A stretch of DNA of 33,937 nt from an uncultured Campylobacter sp. (GTDB taxonomy: Bacteria > Actinomycetota > Actinomycetes > Mycobacteriales > Mycobacteriaceae): the NCBI GenBank assembly GCA_943913625.1, contig CALTYW010000004.1, positions 1-33,937 of the forward strand. Direction: 5' to 3'. A program made the translations under genes and the position numbers. This document shows positions 1 through 7,777 of the stretch, piece by piece; the first letter of the stretch is position 1; each line of letters opens with the position of its first letter. The notes under the pieces are model-generated. The model saw only the letters and a program-made list of their open reading frames with translations. It was not told where the DNA came from and searched no databases.

Positions 1-39
1 CGGGAAAGTCCTTTCAATGCGCTGCGATTGAGTACCGCA

Positions 40-1398
40 TTACTCTACCCCGCGAACACGCTCCCTTAACCTTGGCAGGTATTCGGCGATGCGGCGCTCC
101 GCCCCGTGATCGGTTGGCTCGTAATATACGGCCTCTTCGAGGCCGTCCGGGGCATACTGCTGCTTAACGACGCCAGATGGATCATCATGCGGGTACACAT
201 ATCCCACGGCACTACCAATCTTTTTCGCACCCTCATAGTGGCCGTCGCGTAGATGCGCCGGAACCGGCGGTGCCATTCCTCGCCGCACGTCTGCTTGGGC
301 CGCAGAGATAGCATTGATCACCGCGTTCGACTTCGGCGCCGTGGCGAGGTGAATTGTGGCCTGCGCGAGTGCGAGCCGCCCCTCAGGCATGCCGATGAAC
401 TGGACGGCCTGGGCAGCTGCGGTGGCCGACTGCAGCGCAGTCGGATCCGCCATGCCGATGTCTTCTGAAGCGTGAATTACCAGTCTGCGCGCGATGAATC
501 GGGGGTCCTCCCCCGCCTCAATCATGCGTGCAAGGTAATGCAGCGCCGCGTCCACGTCGGAACCGCGGATGGACTTGATGAAGGCGCTGACCACATCGTA
601 GTGCTGGTCGCCGTCCCGGTCGTAGCGCACCACCGCGCGGTTGACGTTGTCGCGCACCACCTCGAGCGTGATCGTCTCCCCCGGCTGCACCGCCTCAGAC
701 GCGGCTTCCAAATAGGTCAGCGCTCGGCGGGCATCCCCGCCGGCGAGGAGAATGAGTTGGTCCCGGGCATCGTCGTCAAGCGAAAATGCCCCCTGCAACC
801 CGCGCTCGTCCGTGAGCGCTCGGTCGATCACGCCACGCAGGTCCTCTGCTTCGAGCGATTCGAGCTTGAGAAGCAGCGAACGCGAAAGCAGCGGCGCCAC
901 GACGGAGAAGCTCGGGTTCTCGGTGGTGGCGGCGACGAGCAGCACCGTGCGGTTTTCCACGGCGGCGAGCAGCGCGTCCTGCTGGGTTTTGGAGAAGCGG
1001 TGGACCTCGTCGATAAACAGCACGGTTTTCTCGCCGCGGATGAGGTCGCGGCGGGCCTCGTCGATAACGGCGCGCACCTCTTTCACGCCGGACGAGAGCG
1101 CCGAGAGCGCCACGAAGTTCTGCCCCATCGCCTGCGCGATGAGCGAGGCGATGGTGGTCTTGCCCGTGCCGGGCGGGCCGTAGAGGATCACCGATGCCGC
1201 GCCGGAGCCCTCAATGAGGCGACGCAGTGGCTTGCCTTCGGAAAGTAGATGCCGCTGCCCTGCGATCTCGTCCAAACTCCGCGGCCGCATCCTCGCTGCG
1301 AGTGGCGCAGACGCCCCCGCTTCGAAAAAGCTCGAACCGCGGTTGCCTGAACCTGCGCCGGCCGGTTCAGGTGCGCCGAAAAGACCTTCCTGCTCCAC
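40..1398 (-). CDS. rarA: Replication-associated recombination protein A (RarA/MgsA), AAA+ ATPase
   Basis: AAA+ ATPase of the RarA/MgsA/WRNIP1 family, which acts on stalled replication forks in the cytoplasm. Walker A GPPGTGKT lies near residues 74-81 and Walker B FIDEVHR near 128-133. A sensor-type TTENPSF segment follows. The C-terminal half is the MgsA-type tetramerisation region, including EDIGMADPTAL and a closing EYLPRLRERVRG. The length of 452 aa is normal for the family. The start is GTG at 1398, chosen because AGGAGG stands five bases upstream. The gene is third in a run aspS, phosphotransferase, rarA, beginning 9 bases after the stop of the phosphotransferase, so co-transcription is likely. 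Family assignment is firm; the fork role is known from homologues and not shown here. Confidence 0.95.
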   Translation of the reverse strand: MEQEGLFGAPEPAGAGSGNRGSSFFEAGASAPLAARMRPRSLDEIAGQRHLLSEGKPLRRLIEGSGAASVILYGPPGTGKTTIASLIAQAMGQNFVALSALSSGVKEVRAVIDEARRDLIRGEKTVLFIDEVHRFSKTQQDALLAAVENRTVLLVAATTENPSFSVVAPLLSRSLLLKLESLEAEDLRGVIDRALTDERGLQGAFSLDDDARDQLILLAGGDARRALTYLEAASEAVQPGETITLEVVRDNVNRAVVRYDRDGDQHYDVVSAFIKSIRGSDVDAALHYLARMIEAGEDPRFIARRLVIHASEDIGMADPTALQSATAAAQAVQFIGMPEGRLALAQATIHLATAPKSNAVINAISAAQADVRRGMAPPVPAHLRDGHYEGAKKIGSAVGYVYPHDDPSGVVKQQYAPDGLEEAVYYEPTDHGAERRIAEYLPRLRERVRGVE

Positions 1399-1407
1399 TT
1401 CGACCTC

Positions 1408-2646
1408 CTACCGGAGCCGCTTTGCCACGTCAGCCGCGAACTCGGACACGCTCTCGTAAGCCGGGTCAGCCCCGGTTCCGGCGAACGCTGCGAGCGACTC
1501 AAAAGTCTCGCGCAAGTCGCGGCGGATCAACAGCTCATCCTCGGTAAATCGGCCCTCCGACCGGGGTCGGAGGATGTCTCCCGTCGTCCAGCCGTCGAGT
1601 TCCGCCGCCGCGCCGGCGAGATCAATGCCCGCAGCAGCGAATTCGGTGGCGAGCTCATCGTCTCCCTCAATCAAGCTCGACACAGCGTGCGGGTCCAACG
1701 CAGTGACCGAGCTCATCGCCCAGCCGATCAGCGCGGCAGTAATACGGGCCTGCAACGTGTCGTGGTTTCGCACCCCCGGCCAGATGTCCTTGACCTCTGC
1801 CACCCATGCGTCGATAAACGCCTGGGTGGCTTCCTCACTGAACGGCTGGGAGGCGAGGAACATGGGGAAACGCGCGACCACGAACGCGACGTCGAAGGAG
1901 ACGTCGCGGAAACCCGCCCACTCGTAATCCAAGAAGTGGTGCTTGCCGCCGCTGTAAATCACGTTGTCCGGCGACAAGTCGAACGGAGTGAACGCACGCA
2001 TTCCGCCGCGCAGTAACCGGCTCTGCAGATTGCTGGCGGTCAGCGCAACCTCCTGCGGCACCTCGATGCCTGCGTTTTGGAGGATCTCCACCCCGAGGCG
2101 GATGCGGTGAGCCAGTAAGCGGTCGCGCAGTTGCTGGATCGACGAGGCGTTGTTGCGCGACCGGGTCAGCCGGTGGAACAGCACGTTGAACGCGTCTTCC
2201 TCGTCTGCTGTGCCCACGTGCATCTTGCCAAGTGCGGTGCCGAGGTTGCGCAGAATCTGCACGTGCTCGTGCGCGTCGGCGCGTTCAAGCGCATCAGCCA
2301 GTGTCTCGCCGTCGCCGGAATCCGACAGGATGATCAAACGTTGCTCCGTGTCGTACCCCAGAAGAGTGGGCCCGGGCCGCACGTCTTGGCTGAGCGAGGT
2401 GGCGAACTGGTACGCCACGACCTCGCGCAAAAACGCCGCATCATCCAATGCACTGCCAGTCGCCGGCGAATGCTTCACCACAACCGAGCGGTGCTGAAAG
2501 AACGGGTTAGTGGCCACCCTCGCCCGGTACACCTGCGCGAGACCGGAGCCGCTGAGCGCTTCAACGTCGTGCAGTTGCTGCGCGCCGCCGTAGCGGCGGG
2601 TGAGAATGTCCGACGCAGCAGCGATGATGGCCTGTGCCTGCTCCAT
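1408..2646 (-). CDS. Kinase-fold phosphotransferase (APH/choline-kinase-like), substrate unknown
   Basis: A 412-aa protein that looks like an aminoglycoside phosphotransferase/choline-kinase fold enzyme. Visible elements are a Gly-rich loop (SGSGLAQVYRA), a candidate ATP-binding lysine in VVVKHSP, the following glutamate in FLREVVAYQF, a catalytic-loop equivalent FDLSPDNVIY (Brenner loop with D and N but without the usual HG), and a metal-binding DYEWAG in place of DFE/DxD. It is therefore plausibly an active small-molecule kinase, but nothing indicates the substrate; antibiotic resistance should not be assumed. The ATG start overlaps the aspS TAA stop by one base (TAATG), which implies translational coupling to aspS. 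I do not recognise a named gene. Confidence 0.75.
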   Translation of the reverse strand: MEQAQAIIAAASDILTRRYGGAQQLHDVEALSGSGLAQVYRARVATNPFFQHRSVVVKHSPATGSALDDAAFLREVVAYQFATSLSQDVRPGPTLLGYDTEQRLIILSDSGDGETLADALERADAHEHVQILRNLGTALGKMHVGTADEEDAFNVLFHRLTRSRNNASSIQQLRDRLLAHRIRLGVEILQNAGIEVPQEVALTASNLQSRLLRGGMRAFTPFDLSPDNVIYSGGKHHFLDYEWAGFRDVSFDVAFVVARFPMFLASQPFSEEATQAFIDAWVAEVKDIWPGVRNHDTLQARITAALIGWAMSSVTALDPHAVSSLIEGDDELATEFAAAGIDLAGAAAELDGWTTGDILRPRSEGRFTEDELLIRRDLRETFESLAAFAGTGADPAYESVSEFAADVAKRLR

Positions 2647-4490
2647 TAGCTCTCGGTGTCGGCTGCCTCATTCTCGAGGGTCACCTCATTGCGGCGATCG
2701 CCCTCGACAGCGGCGTCCTTTTTCGGCTTGAAGTCCACACCGGTCTCGCGGCGCTGCTCCGCCGGAATCGGCGCCGGAGCGTCCGTGAGCGGATCGACAC
2801 CGCCGCCGGACTTCGGGAAGGCGATGACGTCGCGGATGGAGTCGAAACCGCCCAAAAGGGAGACGATGCGGTCCCAGCCGAACGCGATGCCGCCGTGCGG
2901 CGGGGCGCCGTACTGGAACGCGTCCAGCAGGAAGCCGAACTTCTCCTCCGCCTCTTCGTCGGTAATACCCATGACCTCGAACACGCGCTTTTGCACGTCG
3001 TGGCGGTGGATACGGATAGAGCCGCCGCCGATCTCGTTGCCGTTGCACACGATGTCGTATGCGTAAGCCAGCGCCTCGCCCGGGTTCTCCTCGAAGTTGT
3101 CCAGGTACTCCGGCTTCGGCGAGGTGAACGCGTGGTGCACTGCGGTCCACTTCGAGTGCCCCAGGGCCACATCGCCGGAAGCGGTGGCGTCTGCCGCCGG
3201 CTCGAACAGCGGGGCATCGACGACCCAGGTGAAGGCCCAGTCGCCGTCCTTGATCAGACCGAGCTTGTTGGCAATTTCCCCGCGGGCCGCCCCCAGCAGC
3301 GCACGCGACGCCTTGGTTTCACCGGCTGCGAAGAAGATGGCGTCGCCGGGCTTGGCGCCGACGTGCTGCGCGATGCCCGCTTTCTCCTCGTCGGTGATGT
3401 TCTTGGCAACCGGGCCGGCGAGCTCGCCGTCTTCCTTGACCAGGATGTACGCGAGGCCCTTCGCACCGCGCTGCTTCGCCCACTCCTGCCATGCGTCGAG
3501 CTGGCGCCGCGGCTGGTCGGCGCCGCCCTCCATGACAACCGCGCCAACGTACTCAGCCTTGAACACGCGGAAGGTGGTGTCCTTGAAGAACTCGGTGCAC
3601 TCCACCAGCGGGATGTCGAAGCGCAAATCCGGCTTATCGGAGCCGTACTTCTCCATCGCTTCCTTGTAGGTCATGCGCGGGATCGGAGTCTGGATGTCGT
3701 AGCCGATGAGCTTCCACAGCTCCACCAGGATTTCCTCGGCCAGCGCAATGATGTCGTCCTGGTCCACGAAGGATGCCTCGACGTCCAGCTGGGTGAACTC
3801 CGGCTGGCGGTCCGCGCGGAAGTCTTCGTCGCGGTAGCAGCGCGCGATCTGGTAGTAGCGCTCCATGCCGGCAACCATGAGCAGCTGCTTGAACAGCTGC
3901 GGCGACTGCGGCAGGGCGTACCAAGAACCCGGGCGGAGGCGGGCCGGGACCAGGAAGTCGCGGGCACCCTCCGGGGTGGAGCGGGTCAGCGTCGGGGTCT
4001 CGATCTCCACGAAATCGTGGTTGTCTAGCACGCGGCGGGCAGCCTGGTTGGCCTGGGCGCGCAGGCGCATCGCCTTCGCCTGACGCTCGCGGCGCAGATC
4101 CAGGTAGCGGTACTTCAGGCGGGTCTCTTCGCCGACTTCCTGGGAGGAGGCGTCCTCGATCTGGAACGGCAGCGCGGCGGCCTTGTTCAGCACCTCGAGT
4201 TCGGTGACGTTGACCTCGATCTCGCCGGAAGCCAGGTTCGGGTTCGCGGAACCCTCTGGGCGTGGCTCCACCACACCGGTGACCTTGATGACGTACTCGC
4301 TGCGCAGATCGTGCGCCGCCTCCGCGACCTCGTTCTCGCGGAAGACCACCTGGGCGAGGCCGGAGCGGTCGCGCAGATCGATGAAGATCACTCCGCCGTG
4401 GTCGCGCCGGCGGGCGACCCAGCCGGTGAGGGTGACAGTCTGTCCGTCGAGGTCCTTGTTCAAGTTCCCCGCAAGGTGAGTGCGCAGCAC
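2646..4490 (-). CDS. aspS: Aspartyl-tRNA synthetase
   Basis: Class IIb aminoacyl-tRNA synthetase charging tRNA-Asp. It has an N-terminal OB-fold anticodon-binding domain (about residues 1-110, with LTGWVARRRDHGG), class II motif 2 (YYQIARCYRDEDFRADRQPE), a bacterial GAD insertion in the middle, and motif 3 (GGIAFGWDRIVSLLGG). The frame stays open upstream to 4670, but I place the start at GTG 4490 (protein begins with Met-Leu-Arg-Thr-His-Leu-Ala-Gly), the family's usual N terminus, with GGAAG five bases upstream. That gives 614 aa, close to the bacterial norm; the longer reading adds about 60 basic residues unlike any AspRS. It is likely the first gene of a unit with the phosphotransferase and rarA. 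Whether it is discriminating or also charges tRNA-Asn cannot be settled here. Confidence 0.95.
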   Translation of the reverse strand: MLRTHLAGNLNKDLDGQTVTLTGWVARRRDHGGVIFIDLRDRSGLAQVVFRENEVAEAAHDLRSEYVIKVTGVVEPRPEGSANPNLASGEIEVNVTELEVLNKAAALPFQIEDASSQEVGEETRLKYRYLDLRRERQAKAMRLRAQANQAARRVLDNHDFVEIETPTLTRSTPEGARDFLVPARLRPGSWYALPQSPQLFKQLLMVAGMERYYQIARCYRDEDFRADRQPEFTQLDVEASFVDQDDIIALAEEILVELWKLIGYDIQTPIPRMTYKEAMEKYGSDKPDLRFDIPLVECTEFFKDTTFRVFKAEYVGAVVMEGGADQPRRQLDAWQEWAKQRGAKGLAYILVKEDGELAGPVAKNITDEEKAGIAQHVGAKPGDAIFFAAGETKASRALLGAARGEIANKLGLIKDGDWAFTWVVDAPLFEPAADATASGDVALGHSKWTAVHHAFTSPKPEYLDNFEENPGEALAYAYDIVCNGNEIGGGSIRIHRHDVQKRVFEVMGITDEEAEEKFGFLLDAFQYGAPPHGGIAFGWDRIVSLLGGFDSIRDVIAFPKSGGGVDPLTDAPAPIPAEQRRETGVDFKPKKDAAVEGDRRNEVTLENEAADTES

Positions 4491-4577
4491 GGTAACTTCC
4501 ACGTCCTTCCACGTGATGGCGAATCTAACCCGGAAGAGTTTACCCGCCTCGCGTTTTTGCTGCCGACGGCCCCTCCA

Positions 4578-4621
4578 GCGCCTGACTGGCGCCTGACTGG
4601 CGCCCGACTGGCACTCGACGA
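4578..4621. repeat. 11-bp tandem direct repeat between divergent aspS and metallopeptidase genes
   Basis: Units begin at 4578, 4589, 4600 and 4611. Units one and two are identical (GCGCCTGACTG), unit three has one mismatch, and unit four keeps only the GC and CGAC core. The 11-bp period puts every copy on nearly the same face of the helix. The array lies upstream of both the aspS start (4490, minus) and the metallopeptidase start (4669, plus), outside both genes. Confidence 0.7.
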
Positions 4622-4668
4622 GCACTGTCTTCCAACATCGATGCCCATTATTTGGCAATATTTCTTGC

Positions 4669-5619
4669 ATGACATTTCGAGGCGATTACGCGCAGGGTCA
4701 AGGTGGAAGCGTCCGCACCAGCGGCGGTGCAGGCGGAGGCGGTGGACGCCGCCAGGGTGGCGGGCGAGGGTCAGGTGCAATGATGCTGTTGCCGTTGTTG
4801 CTTCGCGGTGGTGGCGGCGGGACCGTTATTTTGGTGCTGCTGGCGCTGCTGTACTTCAGTGGTGCGTTCGACGGCCTGTTTGGTGGCGGCCAACAGGAAC
4901 AGGCGCAGACCCAGTCGCAGACAAGCGGCTTCGATCTGACCAAGTGCGAGGAGCCTGGCGCGTCCAACACTTACGACGAGTGCCGCATCGCGGCGACCAT
5001 GTCTTCGCTCAACCACACCTGGGCCGACATGTTGCCTGCACAGGCCGACGTGCAGTTCAAGCAGCCCTCCATGGAGCTGTTTAACAACGACGTGGTCACC
5101 GGCTGCGGTTACGCCACCGGCGACACCGGCCCGTTCTACTGCCCGCGCGACACCACCGCCTACATGGACGTGCGCTTCTTCCAGGAGCTCAACCGCATGG
5201 GCGGCTCTAATGGCCCGCTGGCGCAGGAGTACGTGGCCGCCCACGAGTACGGCCACCACATCCAGAATCTCGAGGGCACCCTCGGCTTGAGCGACTACAC
5301 CAACCCGGGCCAGGATTCTGCCGCTGTGGCGCTGGAGCTGCAGGCGGACTGCTACGCGGGCCTGTGGGCGCACCACGCGTCGCGCGGCCCTAACGCGGCG
5401 CTGGAGGAGATCACCGACGAGCAGCTACGCGAGGCTGTGCAGACCGCACAGGCGATCGGCGACGACCACATTCAGCAGCAATCGGGCCGAGAGGTCAACC
5501 CGGACGCCTGGACCCACGGATCCTCCGAGCAACGTATGACCGCGTTTCTTTCCGGGTACGAGACCGGCCAGATGTCGTCCTGCGACACCCTGAACCGCGG
5601 CGCCTACAAGGACGCCTAG
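4669..5619 (+). CDS. Membrane-anchored neutral zinc metallopeptidase (YpfJ family)
   Basis: A 316-aa predicted metalloprotease of the YpfJ/neutral zinc metallopeptidase family (DUF2342-like or Zn_peptidase). The N terminus (about 1-40) is Gly/Gln/Arg-rich and cytoplasmic; one transmembrane segment follows (LLPLLLRGGGGGTVILVLLA, roughly 43-62), and the rest is extracytoplasmic. The zinc motif is HEYGHHIQ, with a later glutamate in the ALELQADCYAG helix as probable third ligand. Paired cysteines (CEEPG, DECR, TGCGY, YCPRD) suggest disulphides. There is no Shine-Dalgarno sequence before ATG 4669; AATATT six bases upstream could be a -10 hexamer of a leaderless transcript. The following gene starts 7 bases after the stop. 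Substrate unknown. Confidence 0.85.
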   Translation: MTFRGDYAQGQGGSVRTSGGAGGGGGRRQGGGRGSGAMMLLPLLLRGGGGGTVILVLLALLYFSGAFDGLFGGGQQEQAQTQSQTSGFDLTKCEEPGASNTYDECRIAATMSSLNHTWADMLPAQADVQFKQPSMELFNNDVVTGCGYATGDTGPFYCPRDTTAYMDVRFFQELNRMGGSNGPLAQEYVAAHEYGHHIQNLEGTLGLSDYTNPGQDSAAVALELQADCYAGLWAHHASRGPNAALEEITDEQLREAVQTAQAIGDDHIQQQSGREVNPDAWTHGSSEQRMTAFLSGYETGQMSSCDTLNRGAYKDA

Positions 5620-5626
5620 TACACCC

Positions 5627-6343
5627 ATGAACGCCCCAAATCGAGCGGTGCCGTTCCTCGCCGCGTTCAACGCCATCGAATCGTTTCTGCGCGGCGAGCT
5701 GGAGGCGAAGAAATCAGACGGCTTTTCCTGGATGGCCCGCACTGCCGCCAAGAAGGGCATTATCACCCGCGAGCAATCGGAGACACTCCAGGAGTTCGCT
5801 GACCTTCGGAACGCGATCAGCCATGGCGAGTACGAGGATTTCAGGCCCATCGCCGAGCCGCTGCCCGAGACGGTCGAAGAGATCGAGCACCTGCGCGACA
5901 CGCTCATCCGCCCGGCATTGGCCGCCGACATCGTGGCGCAGCAGAAGGTGGTCACGTTCGCACCTGGAGACGACATCCACGAAGTGCTCACCACCATCAC
6001 CGAGACTGGGTTGGCTCAGTTCCCGATCTACGACGGCGGCCAGTGCGTGGGGCTGCTCACCACCAACGCCATCGCGCGCTGGGTCGCGGCGGAGCTGAGC
6101 GACGACGACCGGATCCACCCCGCCACCATCGAGGAAGTGCTCGAGCACACCGGCAGGCTCGATCAGCCCGTCTTCCTCCCCCGCACCGTCACCGCCGCAG
6201 CTGCGGTGGAAGCGTTAACCACGCCGCTGGACAGCGGTGCCATGCCGCGCTTGGCCATCGTGACCGAGCACGGCAAGCCGACCCAGCGGCCGATTTCTGT
6301 CCTCGGCGCCACGGACATTCCGGCATTGGCGGCTGCATCCTAG
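5627..6343 (+). CDS. CBS-domain protein with N-terminal HEPN-like helical domain
   Basis: A 238-aa cytoplasmic protein. Residues about 1-85 are helical and contain LRNAISHGEY, which carries an R61-x4-H66 signature like that of HEPN ribonuclease or HEPN-like domains. Residues about 105-160 (VTFAPGDDIHEVL ... FPIYDGGQCVGLLTTNAIARW) form a clear CBS motif; residues about 180-235 (VFLPRTVTAAAAVEAL ... ISVLGATDIPAL) look like a second, weaker CBS, making a Bateman pair. CBS pairs commonly bind adenine nucleotides. It begins 7 bases after the metallopeptidase stop without a good ribosome-binding site, so the two are probably co-transcribed. A regulatory or RNA-directed role is inference. GTG at codon 8 is an alternative start. 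Confidence 0.7.
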   Translation: MNAPNRAVPFLAAFNAIESFLRGELEAKKSDGFSWMARTAAKKGIITREQSETLQEFADLRNAISHGEYEDFRPIAEPLPETVEEIEHLRDTLIRPALAADIVAQQKVVTFAPGDDIHEVLTTITETGLAQFPIYDGGQCVGLLTTNAIARWVAAELSDDDRIHPATIEEVLEHTGRLDQPVFLPRTVTAAAAVEALTTPLDSGAMPRLAIVTEHGKPTQRPISVLGATDIPALAAAS

Positions 6344-6372
6344 AACCAATCAACGAATTCGGCTTCCTCGGA

Positions 6373-6378
6373 TACACT
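6373..6378 (+). promoter_or_regulatory. Candidate -10 element (TACACT) for leaderless sdaA
   Basis: TACACT fits the corynebacterial TANANT -10 pattern and ends 7 bases before the sdaA ATG, which has no Shine-Dalgarno sequence. The spacing would put transcription start at or next to the A of the ATG. No convincing -35 is visible. Confidence 0.4.
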
Positions 6379-6385
6379 CGCCGCC

Positions 6386-7777
6386 ATGGCTCATACGGTT
6401 AGCGTCGTCGATTTGTTCAGTATCGGCATCGGACCATCTTCCTCCCACACTGTCGGCCCCATGCGCGCCTCCAACGCGTTCGTGGACAAACTGGGCACTC
6501 TCCCCGCCACGGTGCGGATTATCCTGCGCGGCTCGCTGGCCGCCACCGGCGTCGGCCACGGCACCGACCGCGCTGCACTACTCGGGCTCGTCGGCTATAC
6601 CCCCACCACCACATCCGCAGACATCGCGCCGCTGCCTGGCGAACCTATCCCCGCCCAAGGCGAGATCGACGGCCCCGACGGCACTGTCACCTACGAAGTG
6701 ATCTTCGACCCAGAACCTGTGCCCGAGCATCCGAACTGCATGACGTTCACCGCTTGGGACGGCGACGGCACTGTCATCGCCGAAAACGTGGACTACTTCT
6801 CCGTGGGCGGCGGTTTCATCCTCGACCGCGCAGGCATGGCCGAAAGCGGCGACGAGACGGGTGTGGCTACCGTGAGCCACGAAGAAGTCGTGCCCTACCC
6901 CTTCAACACCGCCGCAGAGCTCGTCGCGCTGTGCGAGCGCCACAACCTCACCATCGCCGAGCTCGTCCGCGCGAACGAGGAGCGCATTCACGGGCGCCAG
7001 CTTCTCGACGATCACTTGGATGCCGTGTGGGACACCATGCAGGAGTGCGTCGCCCACGGGCTGAAGACAGAAGGCACCCTCCCCGGCGGGCTGAACGTGA
7101 AACGGCGCGCGAACCGCCTGCACCGGCTGCTCACCGCCGAGTACGAAGCGTCCACCGCACGCGGGCTCGACGCGATGGAGTGGGTGAACCTGTACGCGCT
7201 CGCCGTAAATGAGGAAAATGCCGCTCACGGCCAAATCGTTACGGCGCCGACCAACGGCGCGGCCGGCATCATCCCCGCGGTGATGCACTACTGCCGCGAC
7301 TTCACCGACGATTTCGGCGTCGAGGAAGCCCGCGACTTTCTCCTCACGGCAGGCGCCATCGGCGCGATTATTAAGACCAACGCCTCAATCTCGGGCGCGG
7401 AGGTCGGCTGCCAAGGCGAGGTTGGCTCCGCGTCTTCCATGGCTGCGGCCGGGATGTGCGCCGTCCTCGGCGGCACACCGGCGCAGGTGGAAAACGCAGC
7501 CGAGATCGCGCTCGAGCACAACCTAGGCCTCACCTGCGACCCAGTCGGCGGCCTCGTGCAGGTCCCGTGCATCGAGCGCAACGCGATCGGCGGCGTGAAA
7601 TCGATCAACGCCGCACGCCTTGCCAAGCTTGGCGACGGCACCAACATCGTCACCCTCGACGACGTCATCCAAACGATGGCGGCCACCGGGCGGGACATGA
7701 TGTCCAGCTACAAGGAAACCTCCATGGGTGGCCTCGCTGTTCAGCTCGGGCTGCCCGTGAACATCACGGAGTGCTAG
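6386..7777 (+). CDS. sdaA: L-serine ammonia-lyase (iron-sulfur, single-chain)
   Basis: L-serine dehydratase converting L-serine to pyruvate and ammonia. The 463-aa chain contains both the beta-type N-terminal domain (starting VVDLFSIGIGPSSSHTVGPM) and the alpha-type catalytic domain. Cysteines in AEVGCQGEVGSASSMAAAGM, in LTCDPVGG and in VQVPCIERNAIGG match the iron-sulfur cluster environment of the single-chain, SdaA-type enzymes. The start is fixed by the conserved N terminus; no ribosome-binding site precedes it, consistent with a leaderless mRNA. Its TAG stop shares the palindrome CTAG with the convergent hisS stop, so neither gene has a separate terminator region between them. Confidence 0.95.
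   Translation: MAHTVSVVDLFSIGIGPSSSHTVGPMRASNAFVDKLGTLPATVRIILRGSLAATGVGHGTDRAALLGLVGYTPTTTSADIAPLPGEPIPAQGEIDGPDGTVTYEVIFDPEPVPEHPNCMTFTAWDGDGTVIAENVDYFSVGGGFILDRAGMAESGDETGVATVSHEEVVPYPFNTAAELVALCERHNLTIAELVRANEERIHGRQLLDDHLDAVWDTMQECVAHGLKTEGTLPGGLNVKRRANRLHRLLTAEYEASTARGLDAMEWVNLYALAVNEENAAHGQIVTAPTNGAAGIIPAVMHYCRDFTDDFGVEEARDFLLTAGAIGAIIKTNASISGAEVGCQGEVGSASSMAAAGMCAVLGGTPAQVENAAEIALEHNLGLTCDPVGGLVQVPCIERNAIGGVKSINAARLAKLGDGTNIVTLDDVIQTMAATGRDMMSSYKETSMGGLAVQLGLPVNITEC

Noticed and set aside
2634..4028. 464-codon open frame on the plus strand
   Set aside because: Antisense to aspS, no motifs or ribosome-binding site; long antisense frames are expected in GC-rich genes.
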